DNA of 64,000 nucleotides from Pseudomonas aestuarii (GCF_027988105.1 NZ_JAQJZJ010000002.1:372001-436000); one strand, 5' to 3'; shown: positions 8,561-19,666, numbered from the stretch's first letter. The notes: generated from the sequence alone by a model not told the origin. Numbers and translations: made by a program.

Positions 8561-9778
8561 TTACCCCACCAACTGATTGAGAGACAGAATCGGCAGCAGG
8601 ATGGCCAGCACTATGACCAGCACCACTGCGCCCATGAACACCAACATGAACGGCTCGAACAGCCCGACCAGCAGCGCCACCTGGGCGCCCAGGTCGTTTT
8701 CCTGATTGCGTGCCGTACGCGCGAGCATCTGGTCCAGCTCGCCGGAGCGCTCGCCGCTGGCGATCATGTGCAGCATCATCGGCGGAAATTGCCCACTGGC
8801 CTCCAGCGCGCGGGTCAGGCTCCCGCCTTCGCGGACCTTTTGTGCTGCCACCACCACCTCAGCGCGGATCACCCGGTTGACGATCACCTCGGCGCCGATG
8901 CCCAGTGCCTCAACCAACGGCACGCCACTGCGGGTCAGAATGGCCAGGGTCGAGGCGAAACGGGCGCAGTCAGTCGCACGAATCAGGCCGCCGCACAGCG
9001 GCACGCGCAGCAGCACGCCGTGCCAGCGCCGCTGCAGCGCCTCATCGCGCAGCGCCCAACGCAGGGCGAAGAAACCCAGCAGCGCGAGGATCAGCGCCAG
9101 CCAGCCCCAGCCCTTGACCCACTCGCTGGCAACGATCAAACCGCGCGTCAGCGCCGGCAGGGTCTGCCCGGAGTCGACGAACACCCGCACGATGTCCGGC
9201 ACCACGTAGCCGAGCAGAAAGCCGACGATCAGCAGCGAGGCGCCCATCAGGATCAACGGATAGAGCAGCGCCAGCTGGATCTTCTGCCGCGACTGCTGGC
9301 GCTGCTCGGTGTAATCGGCCAGCTGTTCCAGCACCGGACCCAGGTGCCCGGCATGCTCGCCGGCCGCCACCGTGGCCCGGTATAGCTCGGGAAAGGCCGC
9401 GGGAAATTCCTTGAGACTGCTGGCCAGGCCATGGCCCTCCAGCACCCGCGCGCGCACCGCCAGCAGCATGCCCTGGATCCGCGGTGCGCGGGCCTGGGCC
9501 GCAGCCGCGCGCAGCGCCTCCTCGATCGGCAGCGCGGCCTGGATCAGGGTCGCCAGCTGGCGGGTGAGCAGGGCCAGATCACGTGCCGACAGCCCGCGCG
9601 CCAGACTGAAATGCCCGCCACCCGGGGCCTGCTCGCGGGTACGCGTGGCCTGGACATCCAGCGGCGCCAGCTGCCGATCGCGCAGAGTCTGCCGCACCTG
9701 ACGGGCACTGTCGGCCTCCAGCACACCCTTGTGCTGGCGACCATTGCCATCGAGGGCAAGGTATTCGAATGCGGCCAT
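8561..9778 (-). CDS. gspF: type II secretion inner-membrane platform protein GspF (XcpS-like)
   Basis: The 405-residue polytopic protein has two repeated cytoplasmic T2SSF domains (about residues 70-190 and 270-395). Membrane segments include LLYPLILMGASLLIVGFLLG and a C-terminal one, FMLVFMGAVVLVIVLAILLP. It begins MAAFEYLALDGNGRQHKG, the standard GspF start. It is the platform protein around which GspE acts to assemble the pseudopilus. It is 13 bases downstream of gspE and 5 bases upstream of gspG. Confidence 0.96.
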   Translation of the reverse strand: MAAFEYLALDGNGRQHKGVLEADSARQVRQTLRDRQLAPLDVQATRTREQAPGGGHFSLARGLSARDLALLTRQLATLIQAALPIEEALRAAAAQARAPRIQGMLLAVRARVLEGHGLASSLKEFPAAFPELYRATVAAGEHAGHLGPVLEQLADYTEQRQQSRQKIQLALLYPLILMGASLLIVGFLLGYVVPDIVRVFVDSGQTLPALTRGLIVASEWVKGWGWLALILALLGFFALRWALRDEALQRRWHGVLLRVPLCGGLIRATDCARFASTLAILTRSGVPLVEALGIGAEVIVNRVIRAEVVVAAQKVREGGSLTRALEASGQFPPMMLHMIASGERSGELDQMLARTARNQENDLGAQVALLVGLFEPFMLVFMGAVVLVIVLAILLPILSLNQLVG

Positions 9779-9791
9779 TGGCGCTCCTAGC

Positions 9792-11279
<1,488 letters not shown>

Positions 11280-11461
11280 CCTGGAAATGCCTTGAATCTG
11301 TGACGTGGGGTAAGCATCAAGGCCTAAGGCTGGCCCACGCTGATATTGGTTAAGGGTTATGCCTGCATGCTGCGGGACTCAAGCAGGGGGCCATCTTTAG
11401 CACATCATGTGCGGCCACACACCACCCTAACGGGTGACTGAAAAAGCCTCGTCAACTGACT
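11280..11461. promoter_or_regulatory. divergent promoter region between gspE and gspC
   Basis: The 182 bases separating the two T2SS operons must contain both promoters. I cannot assign them with confidence. A TATGAT hexamer at 11461-11466 overlaps the annotated gspC start codon and could instead be a -10 element, which would place the true gspC start downstream. Confidence 0.5.
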
Positions 11462-12151
11462 ATGATCGGCGCGCGAAACCCTGCCGCACAGCCCTGGATC
11501 CCTGGAGTGACGCCCTTGCCTTTTCCGGCAACTCAACGCTGGCTACAACAGCACGCCACCGCCCTGAGCGGTGCCCTGCTGGTCCTGATCATGAGCATCA
11601 GCCTGGCCTGGCAGACGGCCGACTGGCTGCGCCTGCTGCGCGCACCGGCAGTAGCCCCGTCGGTGCAAACGGCACAACTGACCGTCAACGGCGCCAGCCA
11701 TAGCCTCGCCCAGCTGTTCGGCGCCACTACGTCCGACAGAACTGCCGCACTACCCACCAGCCTGCGCCTGACCCTGCTGGGCAGTTTCGTGCATGCCGAC
11801 CCGGCGCGTTCGAGCGCCATCATTGGCGACGCAGATAACCAGCCTCAGCGCTACTCGATCGACGGCGAAATCAGCCACGGGGCTCGCCTCAATGCCGTTC
11901 ATGCCGACCACGTCGAGTTGCTGCGCAATGGCCAACGGGAAATGCTGGCCTTTCCTCGCCGCCAACCCGAGCAGTTGCTGCAGACGCCCGCACAACCCGC
12001 AGCGGATACCCCGAGTCAATTCGACGAGCCGCAAAACGATAACCTCACGCAACTGCACGAACGCATGGACGCCCTGCGCCAGCAGATGGAGGCGTCCGGC
12101 AGCCTGCCGAGCGACGTCGAAACCCCCGACCAGACCACGGAAAGCAACTGA
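11462..12151 (+). CDS. gspC: type II secretion protein GspC (XcpP-like)
   Basis: From the ATG at 11462 the product is 229 residues. It has a short cytoplasmic start, one transmembrane segment (ALLVLIMSISLAWQTADWL), the HR domain that contacts the secretin (around SLRLTLLGSFVHADPARSSA ... YSIDGEI), and a C-terminal coiled coil (LTQLHERMDALRQQMEA) in place of a PDZ domain, as in Pseudomonas XcpP. GspC links the inner-membrane platform to GspD and helps choose substrates. The ATG has no clear ribosome-binding site, and a GTG at 11507 (VTPLPFPATQRW) is a plausible alternative. gspD follows after four bases. Confidence 0.9.
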   Translation: MIGARNPAAQPWIPGVTPLPFPATQRWLQQHATALSGALLVLIMSISLAWQTADWLRLLRAPAVAPSVQTAQLTVNGASHSLAQLFGATTSDRTAALPTSLRLTLLGSFVHADPARSSAIIGDADNQPQRYSIDGEISHGARLNAVHADHVELLRNGQREMLAFPRRQPEQLLQTPAQPAADTPSQFDEPQNDNLTQLHERMDALRQQMEASGSLPSDVETPDQTTESN

Positions 12152-12155
12152 ACCG

Positions 12156-14087
12156 ATGACCCCGATTTTCTCGCGCCTGACCTTCGCCCTGCTTGCCGCA
12201 GGCATGACCCTCGGCCCCCTCCCTATCTATGCCGCCATCAACCCGGTAATGCCCAGCGTCAACCAACAGGAAGAAAGCTGGACGATCAACCTGAAGGGTG
12301 CTGATATCCGCGAGTTCATCGAGCAGATCGCGCAGATCACCGGGGAAACCTTCATCGTCGACCCGCGGGTCAAAGGCCAGGTCAGTGTGGTATCGAGTAC
12401 GCCCCTGACCCTCAGCGAGGTGTATCAGCTGTTTCTCTCGGTGATGGCCACCCATGGCTTCAGCGTCCTCACCCAAGGCGAGCAGGCGCGCATCGTGCCC
12501 AACGCCGAGGCCAAGGCCAATGCGGGGCAAGGCCCAGCAGCGCCGGACCGCCTGGAAACCCGCCTGATTCAAGTGCAGCACAGCTCGGCAACCGAACTCA
12601 TTCCCTTGCTGCGCCCGCTGGTGCCGCAATATGGCCACCTGGCTGCCGTCACCTCGGCCAACGCCATCATCATCAGCGATCGCAGCGCCAATATCGCCCG
12701 CGTCGAGGAGCTGCTGCACCAGCTCGATCAGACAGGCGATCGCGATTACAGCGTGCTCGACCTGCAGCATGCCTGGGTCATGGATGCCGCCGAATTGCTC
12801 AATAAAACCCTGGAGCGTGGCCAGGCCAAAGGATCGGCCGGTATCCAGGTGATCGCCGACTCGCGCACCAACCGCCTGATCATCCTCGGCCCGCCAGCGG
12901 CACGCGCCAAGCTGGTAGCCCTGGCGCAATCGCTGGACAGCCCGACCAGTCGTTCGGCCAATACCCGGGTGATTCGCCTGCGCCATAACGACGCCAAGGC
13001 CCTGGCAGAAACCCTCGGCGAGATCTCCGAAGGGCTGAAAACCCAGGGCGACGGCGAGTCCGGCGGAAGACCGCAGCAGGTCCTGATCCGCGCCGACGAA
13101 AGCCTCAACGCCCTGGTGCTGCTGGCCGATCCGGATATGGTGGCGACCCTCGAAGACATCGTCCGCCAGCTCGACGTACCGCGCGCCCAGGTCATGGTGG
13201 AGGCGGCCATCGTCGAAGTCTCCGGCGACATCAGTGACGCCCTCGGCGTGCAGTGGGCGGTGGATGCCCGTGGCGGCAACGGTGGCCTGGGCGGGGTGAA
13301 TTTCAGTGGTACCGGGCTCTCGGTGGGCTCAGTGCTGAATGCGATCCAGGAGGACACCATCCCGAGCAATCTACCGGATGGCGCCATCATCGGCCTCGGC
13401 AGCAACAGCTTCGGCATGCTGATCACCGCGCTGTCGGCCAACACCAAGAGCAACCTGCTGTCGACCCCCAGCCTGCTGACCCTGGACAACCAAAAGGCGG
13501 AGATCCTGGTCGGCCAGAACGTGCCCTTCCAGACCGGCTCCTTCACCACCAGCGCTGCGGGGGCGGACAACCCCTTCACCACCATCGAGCGCCAGGACAT
13601 CGGCGTGACCCTGAAAGTCACCCCGCACATCAACGAAGGCGCCAGCCTGCGCCTGGAGATCGAGCAGGAAATCTCCTCCATTGCCCCCACCACCCAGGGG
13701 GTCAATGCGGTAGACCTGATCACCAACAAACGCTCGATCAAGAGCACCATCCTCGCCGAAGACGGCCAGGTCATAGTGCTCGGCGGGCTGATTCAGGATG
13801 ACGTGACCCAGACCGTCTCGAAAGTGCCGCTACTGGGCGACATCCCCCTGCTCGGCCGCTTGTTCCGCTCCAACAAGGACACCCGGATCAAACGCAACCT
13901 GATGGTATTCCTGCGCCCCACGGTGATCCGCGACGTCGCAGGCCTGGCCGCACTCTCGGGCAAGAAGTACAGCGATATCCGCGTGCTCGGCGACGTGCGC
14001 AGCGATTACCGCCCCGGCATCCTGCCGCGCGACCCCGGCAAACTGTTCGATCGCGACCCTACGCCGGCCATCGACCTGCGCAAGTGA
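12156..14087 (+). CDS. gspD: type II secretion secretin GspD (XcpQ-like)
   Basis: The 643-residue secretin starts at the ATG at 12156 with a signal peptide (MTPIFSRLTFALLAAGMTLG). Next come domain N0 (WTINLKGADIREFIEQI), N1-N3 repeats, and the C-terminal gate and beta-barrel domain (VPFQTGSF ... IERQDIGVTLKVTPHIN ... GLIQDDVTQTVSKVPLLGDI, then LMVFLRPTVI). It forms the outer-membrane channel through which folded exoproteins leave. The open frame upstream to 11793 overlaps gspC and is discarded. No pilotin gene is next to it. Together with gspC it forms the rightward operon. Confidence 0.97.
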   Translation: MTPIFSRLTFALLAAGMTLGPLPIYAAINPVMPSVNQQEESWTINLKGADIREFIEQIAQITGETFIVDPRVKGQVSVVSSTPLTLSEVYQLFLSVMATHGFSVLTQGEQARIVPNAEAKANAGQGPAAPDRLETRLIQVQHSSATELIPLLRPLVPQYGHLAAVTSANAIIISDRSANIARVEELLHQLDQTGDRDYSVLDLQHAWVMDAAELLNKTLERGQAKGSAGIQVIADSRTNRLIILGPPAARAKLVALAQSLDSPTSRSANTRVIRLRHNDAKALAETLGEISEGLKTQGDGESGGRPQQVLIRADESLNALVLLADPDMVATLEDIVRQLDVPRAQVMVEAAIVEVSGDISDALGVQWAVDARGGNGGLGGVNFSGTGLSVGSVLNAIQEDTIPSNLPDGAIIGLGSNSFGMLITALSANTKSNLLSTPSLLTLDNQKAEILVGQNVPFQTGSFTTSAAGADNPFTTIERQDIGVTLKVTPHINEGASLRLEIEQEISSIAPTTQGVNAVDLITNKRSIKSTILAEDGQVIVLGGLIQDDVTQTVSKVPLLGDIPLLGRLFRSNKDTRIKRNLMVFLRPTVIRDVAGLAALSGKKYSDIRVLGDVRSDYRPGILPRDPGKLFDRDPTPAIDLRK

Positions 14088-14135
14088 AGCTGGCCGGGCG
14101 ACGCAATCGATTGGCGTGCTGTTTGTGGCAATCGA

Positions 14136-14396
14136 TTACTTGCTGTCGATCTCCTCTGGTTCGATCTTTGCTGCAGGGGCTGGGCGGTAGGCAGCATTAG
14201 TCGAGGGATCGGCTGTTACAACCCGAGAGGACTCAGTAAGCCCCTTGGGTTTGATGGTAATCACAGGGCCATACTTGATCGATGGTGGCGGACTGACATT
14301 GGCTTTGAGCGTAATCTCCGCATCGCCGGCCAGGGCACACTGGCTCGCGATGGACAATACGATCGCTGCCGTCATGCTAATAGGGCAAATTTTCAT
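14136..14396 (-). CDS. small secreted protein of unknown function
   Basis: An 86-residue protein starts MKICPISMTAAIVLSIASQCALA, a clear Sec signal peptide with cleavage expected after ALA, then gives a mature part of about 63 residues that is rich in Pro, Lys and Glu (for example VSPPPSIKYGPVITIKPKG). It has a fair ribosome-binding site (AAGGAA, eight bases upstream). It converges with gspD 48 bases away and its base composition is more AT-rich than its neighbours. 'AEITLKANVSPP' faintly resembles the start of mature fimbrial subunits, but the protein is far too short to be a pilin. It could be a truncated gene or a genuine small exoprotein. I do not recognise it. Confidence 0.55.
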   Translation of the reverse strand: MKICPISMTAAIVLSIASQCALAGDAEITLKANVSPPPSIKYGPVITIKPKGLTESSRVVTADPSTNAAYRPAPAAKIEPEEIDSK

Positions 14397-14591
14397 CGGG
14401 TATTCCTTCTTGGTTAGGGTGTTACTCGTTAGTCGAACGCTTTTTCAAGACGGTTCACTTTTTATTAACACCCGACTGGCAGGCAAGCCGGAGGGTCAGC
14501 TGACAGCCGCCATACGCCACCCCTGGGCCTGCGGCGGCAGGGACTCCAACTCTTTCTTCCTGCCAACAACCTTAGCTGGCGCGACGAACAT

Positions 14592-14623
14592 AAAAAAACC
14601 GCGTCAAACGACGCGGTTTTTTT
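14592..14623 (-). terminator. Rho-independent terminator of the thiolase gene (bidirectional form)
   Basis: The perfect stem ACCGCGTC-AAAC-GACGCGGT is flanked by A7 on the left and T7 on the right, so it can stop transcription from either side. It lies about 30 bases beyond the thiolase stop. Confidence 0.9.
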
Positions 14624-14653
14624 GTGGCCAGGCCCTGCTTACATGGCTGGGTC

Positions 14654-15838
14654 TCAGCGATACGCCTCGAACAAGCCGGTAGCGCCCATGCCGCCACCCA
14701 CGCACATGGTGACGATGCCGTAACGCAGGTTGCGTCGCTGCAGCTCGCGCACCAGATGGCCGACCTGGCGCGAGCCGGTCATGCCGAAGGGATGGCCGAT
14801 TGAAATCGAGCCGCCATTGACGTTGTACTTGTCATTGTCGATGCCCAGGCAATCGCGGGCATACAGGCACTGCGAGGCAAAGGCTTCGTTGAGCTCCCAC
14901 AGGTCGATATCGGCAACGCTCAAGCCCTTGGTCTTGAGCAGCTTAGGCACCGAATACACCGGGCCGATGCCCATTTCGTCCGGCTCGCAGCCGGCGACGA
15001 CGAAGCCGCGGAAATAGGCCTTGGGTTCGAGGCCCAATTCCAGGGCTTTTTCCAGGCTCATCACCAGGGTCATGGAGGCGCCATCGGACAACTGCGAGGC
15101 GTTGCCGGCCGTTACCGAACCGTCATCGGCAAATACCGGCTTGAGTCCGGCCAGGCTTTGCAGGGTGGTGTCGGCACGATTGCAGTCGTCGCGATCGACC
15201 ACCGCCTCGAGCAGCTGCTTCTCGCCAGTGGCCTTGTCTTCGACCAGGTACTTGACGCTCATCGGCACGATTTCGTCGTCGAACAGGCCTTCGGCCTGGG
15301 CTCGCGCAGTGCGCTGCTGGCTCTGCAGGGCATAGGCGTCCTGGGCTTCGCGGCTGACGTTGTAGCGACGGGCAACGATCTCGGCAGTCTGACCCATGGG
15401 GAAATAGATACCCGGCACATCCTTTTGCAGGATGGGGTTGAACAGATTGTCGGTGTTCATGCTTTTCAGGGTCATGGTGATCGATTCGACACCACCAGCG
15501 ACGATGATCTCGCTGCAACCCGAGGCGATCTGGTTGGCGGCGATGGCGATGGCCTGCAGACCCGAAGAACAGAAGCGGTTGAGGGTCATGCCGGCGACCT
15601 GGGTGCCCAGGCCGGACAGCACTGCCACGTTGCGGCCGATGTTCATGCCCTGGGCGCCTTCGTTGGAGCCTGCACCGACGATGCAGTCTTCTACCAGCGC
15701 CGGATCCAGGCCACTGCGCTGCAGCAGCGCGTTCACGCAATGAGCCGCCATATCGTCCGGACGGGTCTGGTTGAACTTGCCACGAAAGGATTTGGCCAGG
15801 CCAGTCCGCACGCTATCGACAATCACCACTTCACGCAT
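14654..15838 (-). CDS. acetyl-CoA C-acyltransferase (thiolase)
   Basis: The 394-residue thiolase catalyses acyl-CoA + acetyl-CoA exchange, normally the last step of beta-oxidation. It starts at ATG 15838 (MREVVIVDSVRTGLAKSFRG) behind the ribosome-binding site GAGGTG; the open frame upstream to 15955 is not used. The acyl-accepting cysteine is in NRFCSSGLQAIAIAA, the general-base His is in GGSISIGHPFGMTGSR, and the second active-site Cys is in VTMCVGGGMGATGLFE. It stands alone rather than beside a hydratase/dehydrogenase partner. Its chain-length preference cannot be read from sequence. It is read leftward, downstream of the pap gene. Confidence 0.95.
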   Translation of the reverse strand: MREVVIVDSVRTGLAKSFRGKFNQTRPDDMAAHCVNALLQRSGLDPALVEDCIVGAGSNEGAQGMNIGRNVAVLSGLGTQVAGMTLNRFCSSGLQAIAIAANQIASGCSEIIVAGGVESITMTLKSMNTDNLFNPILQKDVPGIYFPMGQTAEIVARRYNVSREAQDAYALQSQQRTARAQAEGLFDDEIVPMSVKYLVEDKATGEKQLLEAVVDRDDCNRADTTLQSLAGLKPVFADDGSVTAGNASQLSDGASMTLVMSLEKALELGLEPKAYFRGFVVAGCEPDEMGIGPVYSVPKLLKTKGLSVADIDLWELNEAFASQCLYARDCLGIDNDKYNVNGGSISIGHPFGMTGSRQVGHLVRELQRRNLRYGIVTMCVGGGMGATGLFEAYR

Positions 15839-15984
15839 GATGCACCTCATTGTTGTTGACGTTGAATATAGGGTGAGAATAAGGCCGAACAATCTAAGCC
15901 CGCGACGATCATTCACCAGTCGTATGCGCGGCCATCGTTGCCTGGTCGTATGCACGCCCCAATATGTGGCTGCGACGGATGCCC

Positions 15985-17472
15985 TCAGTCCTTGGCGAAC
16001 GCCGCCTCCAGCGCCTCATTGATGGTGCGCAGCACCTTGACCCGGGCAAAGCGCTTGTCATTGGCCTCGACCAGGGTCCAGGGCGCGATCTCGGTACTGG
16101 TACGGTCGACCATATCGCCCACCGCATCGCGGTACAGCGGCCACTTCTCGCGATTGCGCCAGTCGTCCGCGGTGATCTTGAAGCGCTTGAAGGGGGTCTG
16201 CTCACGCTCCTGGAAGCGCTGCAACTGGGTGTCCTGGTCGATCGCCAGCCAGAATTTGACCAGCACCACGCCAGCGTCAGCTAATTGCTCTTCGAAGTCG
16301 TTGATCTCGCCATAGGCCCGCAGCCAGTCAGCGGGACTGCAAAACCCTTCGACCCGCTCCACCAGCACCCGGCCGTACCAGGACCGATCGAACATGGTGA
16401 ACTTGCCGCGCGCCGGAATATGCCGCCAGAAACGCCACAGGTAGGGCTGCGCACTCTCCTCGTCGGTCGGCGCCGCTACCTGCACGATGCGGTACAGGCG
16501 GGGATCGAGCGCCGCCGTCACTCGACGAATCGCGCCGCCCTTGCCGGCGGCATCGTTGCCCTCGAACGCCGCCACCAGGGCATGCTTGCGCATGCGTTTG
16601 TCGCGCAGCAAACCCGACAGCCGAGCTTGCTCGGTGACCAGTTGCTCGTTGTAGTCATCCTTGTCCAGCGCCTGGCTCAGATCCAGGCTGTCGAGCAGGC
16701 TTAGATGATCCAGGCTGGGCGTCGGCGGCGGCGCATGGGGCTGAGCCTGCGACTGGCCACTGGCTTTGAGCGCAGCTTGCAAACCATCGAGGAGAGTTTG
16801 CCCGACCGTCAGGCTGCGGTAATACTCGTCCACGCCCTCGACCACATACCAGGGCGCAAATTCACGACTGGTGCGGCGCAGCACCCGCTCGCCGACCCGC
16901 ACATACTTGTCGTAGGTCTTCGACTGCTGCCAGTCCAGCGGGCTGATACGCCAACTGTGCAAGGGATCGTCCTGCAACGACTTGAGGCGCACCCTCATCT
17001 GCTTCTTGGACAGATGAAACCAGAACTTGAAGATCAGCGCGCCCTCGTCACAGAGCATGCGCTCCAGGGCCGAGGCCGCATCGATGGCCTGATCCAGCAC
17101 GGCATTCTTGAAATGGCCCTGCACCCGCCCCTGCAGCATCTGGCTGTACCAGTTGCCGAAGAAAACCCCCATGTGCCCCTTGGGCGGTAACTGGCGCCAA
17201 TAGCGCCAGGCCGGCGGCCGGGCCAGCTCCTCGTCAGTCTGCTGATCAAAGGTATTGACCTGGATCAGGCGCGGATCCATCCACTCGTTGAGCAGCTTGA
17301 CCGTCTCACCCTTGCCGGCCCCCTCGATGCCGCAGAGCAGGATGATCACCGGAAACCGCCCCTGATCCTTCAACTCGTACTGGGCTTGCAGCAATGCCTC
17401 ACGCAACTCCGGCACCACGGCATCGAAGGTGGCTTTATCGATGGCGTGGCCAATCTCGGCGGACTCGAACAT
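15985..17472 (-). CDS. pap: polyphosphate:AMP phosphotransferase (two-domain PPK2)
   Basis: The 495-residue protein consists of two PPK2 domains in tandem. Domain 1 (about residues 10-230) has Walker A LLCGIEGAGKGETVKLL, and domain 2 (about 270-490) has AFEGNDAAGKGGAIRRV. Lid and Walker B-like segments are seen as WYSQML / FDRSWYGRVLVERVEGF. This double-domain form is the class II PPK2 known as Pap, which phosphorylates AMP to ADP using polyphosphate. The start has a good ribosome-binding site (GGGAG). It is a single gene, about 150 bases upstream of the thiolase start in the same direction. Confidence 0.95.
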   Translation of the reverse strand: MFESAEIGHAIDKATFDAVVPELREALLQAQYELKDQGRFPVIILLCGIEGAGKGETVKLLNEWMDPRLIQVNTFDQQTDEELARPPAWRYWRQLPPKGHMGVFFGNWYSQMLQGRVQGHFKNAVLDQAIDAASALERMLCDEGALIFKFWFHLSKKQMRVRLKSLQDDPLHSWRISPLDWQQSKTYDKYVRVGERVLRRTSREFAPWYVVEGVDEYYRSLTVGQTLLDGLQAALKASGQSQAQPHAPPPTPSLDHLSLLDSLDLSQALDKDDYNEQLVTEQARLSGLLRDKRMRKHALVAAFEGNDAAGKGGAIRRVTAALDPRLYRIVQVAAPTDEESAQPYLWRFWRHIPARGKFTMFDRSWYGRVLVERVEGFCSPADWLRAYGEINDFEEQLADAGVVLVKFWLAIDQDTQLQRFQEREQTPFKRFKITADDWRNREKWPLYRDAVGDMVDRTSTEIAPWTLVEANDKRFARVKVLRTINEALEAAFAKD

Positions 17473-17656
17473 GACTAGCTCCCTGATTTGATCAGCAGAG
17501 CCTAGCGGATCGCGCGGGCGAAGAGGTGAACCACTTACGCTGGCCCGGCAGATCGAGCAGCGCGTCGGGGCTGACCGCCGACAAAAGCCACGGCGCCCCT
17601 GAAGTGCTCGGGCAACCGCGTTAGAATGCCCGCCTGCTCAATCTGGTGCCCTCGCC

Positions 17657-19666
17657 ATGCCCGACACGCCGCTCGACCTACCCGCCACCCAACCCGCGCA
17701 GCTCGACTGGGACGCCGAGGGGCAGCCATTATCGCGGCTGTTCGGCGATGTCTATTTCTCCAACCAGAACGGCCTGGCCGAAACCCGCCATGTGTTTCTC
17801 GCCAATAACGAGCTGCCCGCGCGTTTCAGTGCCCTGGGCGAGGGTGAGCAGCTGGCGATCGGCGAAACCGGCTTCGGCACCGGGCTGAATTTCCTCTGCG
17901 CCTGGCAGCTGTTCGAGCAACAGGCGTGCCCTGGTGCGCGGTTGCACTTCGTCAGTGTCGAGAAATACCCGCTTACCTACAGCGACCTGCAGCGTGCCCT
18001 GGCCTTGTGGCCCGAACTGGCCCCCTTCGCTCACGAGCTGCTGGTCCAGTACGTCGCCCTGCATCCGGGCTTCCAGCGCCTGATTTTCGCCGGCGGACGA
18101 GTAATCCTGACCCTGCTGGTCGGCGATGCCCTGGAGCTGCTGCCGCAACTCGACGCGCGCATCGACGCCTGGTTTCTCGACGGCTTCGCCCCGGCGAAAA
18201 ACCCGCAGATGTGGACCCCGGAACTGTTCGTCGAACTGGCCCGGCTGAGTGTGCCCGGCACCAGCATCGGCACCTTCACCAGTACCGGTTATGTGCGTCG
18301 CCGCCTGAATGACGCCGGCTTCAAGATGCAGCGCGTGCCGGGCCTGGGCAGCAAGTGGGAAGTACTCAAGGGCCAGTTCGTCGGCACCGCCGTGGGCGCC
18401 GGCAAACCCTGGTTCGCCCGGCCGGCGCAGTGCCACAGCCAACGCCAGGCCCTGGTCATAGGCGCGGGACTGGCCGGCTGCGCTACGGCGGCCAGCCTGG
18501 CGGCACGCGGCTGGCGGGTGACCCTGCTGGAACGCCACGCCAACATCGCCGAGGAAGCCTCGGGCAACCCGCAAGGCGTGCTCTACCTCAAGCTGTCGGC
18601 CCACGGCACGGCGCTGTCGCGCTTGATCGTCAGCGGCTTCGGCTACACCCGCCGCCTGCTCGAACGCCTGCATAAAGGCCGCGACTGGGACAATTGCGGG
18701 GTGCTGCAACTGGCCCTCGACGCCAAGGAGGTGCAACGCCAGGCGCAACTGGCCGCGGCCTTCCCCGGCGATCTGCTGGTCAACCTCGACCGGGCCAGCG
18801 CCGCAGCCAAAGCCGGCATCCAGCTGCCGGCCGGCGGCCTGTTCTACCCGCAGGCCGGCTGGGTCCACCCGCCGACGCTGTGCCGGTTGCTGGCCGAGCA
18901 GCCGAGTATTCGCCTGCAACTGCACCAGGAGGCGCTGGAATTGCGCCGCGACGGCCAAGCCTGGCAGGCCTGGAATGGCGAGCAACTGCTGGCCAGTGCC
19001 GCCGTGGTGGTGTTGGCCGGCGCCGCCGAGATCAAGCGCTTCCCCTGCAGTGCCGAGCTGCCGCTCAAGCGTATTCGCGGACAGATCAGCCGAGTGCCGG
19101 CCACCGCCCAGAGCTCGGCACTGCGCAGCGTGGTCTGCGCCTCGGGCTATATCGCCCCGGCGCGCCTCGGCGAGCATACCCTGGGGGCAAGTTTCGACTT
19201 CAGCAGCGATGACCTGACGCTCAACAGCGCCGATCATGCGGACAACCTCGCACTGCTCGAGGAAATCTCGCACGACCTGGCCGAACGCCTAAACGGCCCC
19301 CGACTCGACCCGGCGCAGCTTGAGGGCCGCGCCGCCTTTCGCTGCACCAGCCCGGACTACCTGCCCATCGTCGGCCCCCTGGCCGATCGCCCGGCGTTTC
19401 TCGAGGCCTATGCGGTGCTGGCCAAGGATGCCCGCCAGGTGCCCGACGTCCCCTGCCCCTGGCTCGACGGCTTGTATATCAACAGCGGCCACGGTTCGCG
19501 CGGGCTGATCACCGCCCCCTTGTCCGGCGAACTGATTGCCGCCTGGCTCGATGCGGAACCGCTGCCCGTGCCCCGGGATGTTGCCGAGGCCTGCCATCCC
19601 AACCGTTTCGCCCTGCGCACGCTGATCCGCAACAGCAACCCCGGCAACCGCACAACCACCCCCTAG
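17657..19666 (+). CDS. mnmC: bifunctional tRNA 5-methylaminomethyl-2-thiouridine biosynthesis protein MnmC
   Basis: The 669-residue fused enzyme carries out the last two steps of mnm5s2U34 formation in tRNA. The N-terminal MnmC2-type methyltransferase domain (about 1-240) has the SAM motif IGETGFGTGLNFL and DGFAPAKNPQMW. The C-terminal FAD-dependent oxidoreductase domain (about 260-660) has the dinucleotide fold VIGAGLAGCATAASLAARGW and EASGNPQGVLY. The fusion and length are normal for gammaproteobacteria. The gene converges with the MarR gene; the stops are about 110 bases apart. Confidence 0.96.
   Translation: MPDTPLDLPATQPAQLDWDAEGQPLSRLFGDVYFSNQNGLAETRHVFLANNELPARFSALGEGEQLAIGETGFGTGLNFLCAWQLFEQQACPGARLHFVSVEKYPLTYSDLQRALALWPELAPFAHELLVQYVALHPGFQRLIFAGGRVILTLLVGDALELLPQLDARIDAWFLDGFAPAKNPQMWTPELFVELARLSVPGTSIGTFTSTGYVRRRLNDAGFKMQRVPGLGSKWEVLKGQFVGTAVGAGKPWFARPAQCHSQRQALVIGAGLAGCATAASLAARGWRVTLLERHANIAEEASGNPQGVLYLKLSAHGTALSRLIVSGFGYTRRLLERLHKGRDWDNCGVLQLALDAKEVQRQAQLAAAFPGDLLVNLDRASAAAKAGIQLPAGGLFYPQAGWVHPPTLCRLLAEQPSIRLQLHQEALELRRDGQAWQAWNGEQLLASAAVVVLAGAAEIKRFPCSAELPLKRIRGQISRVPATAQSSALRSVVCASGYIAPARLGEHTLGASFDFSSDDLTLNSADHADNLALLEEISHDLAERLNGPRLDPAQLEGRAAFRCTSPDYLPIVGPLADRPAFLEAYAVLAKDARQVPDVPCPWLDGLYINSGHGSRGLITAPLSGELIAAWLDAEPLPVPRDVAEACHPNRFALRTLIRNSNPGNRTTTP

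Noticed and set aside
14245..14682. Rightward frame of 145 codons across the small secreted gene and the terminator
   Set aside because: It runs through a strong terminator and the end of the thiolase gene and has no family match or ribosome-binding site.
14654..15955. 433-codon version of the thiolase
   Set aside because: The first 39 residues have no thiolase match; a good ribosome-binding site precedes ATG 15838.
17729..19273. Antisense reading frame of 514 codons opposite mnmC
   Set aside because: It overlaps completely with a well-supported mnmC and has the same low-complexity character.
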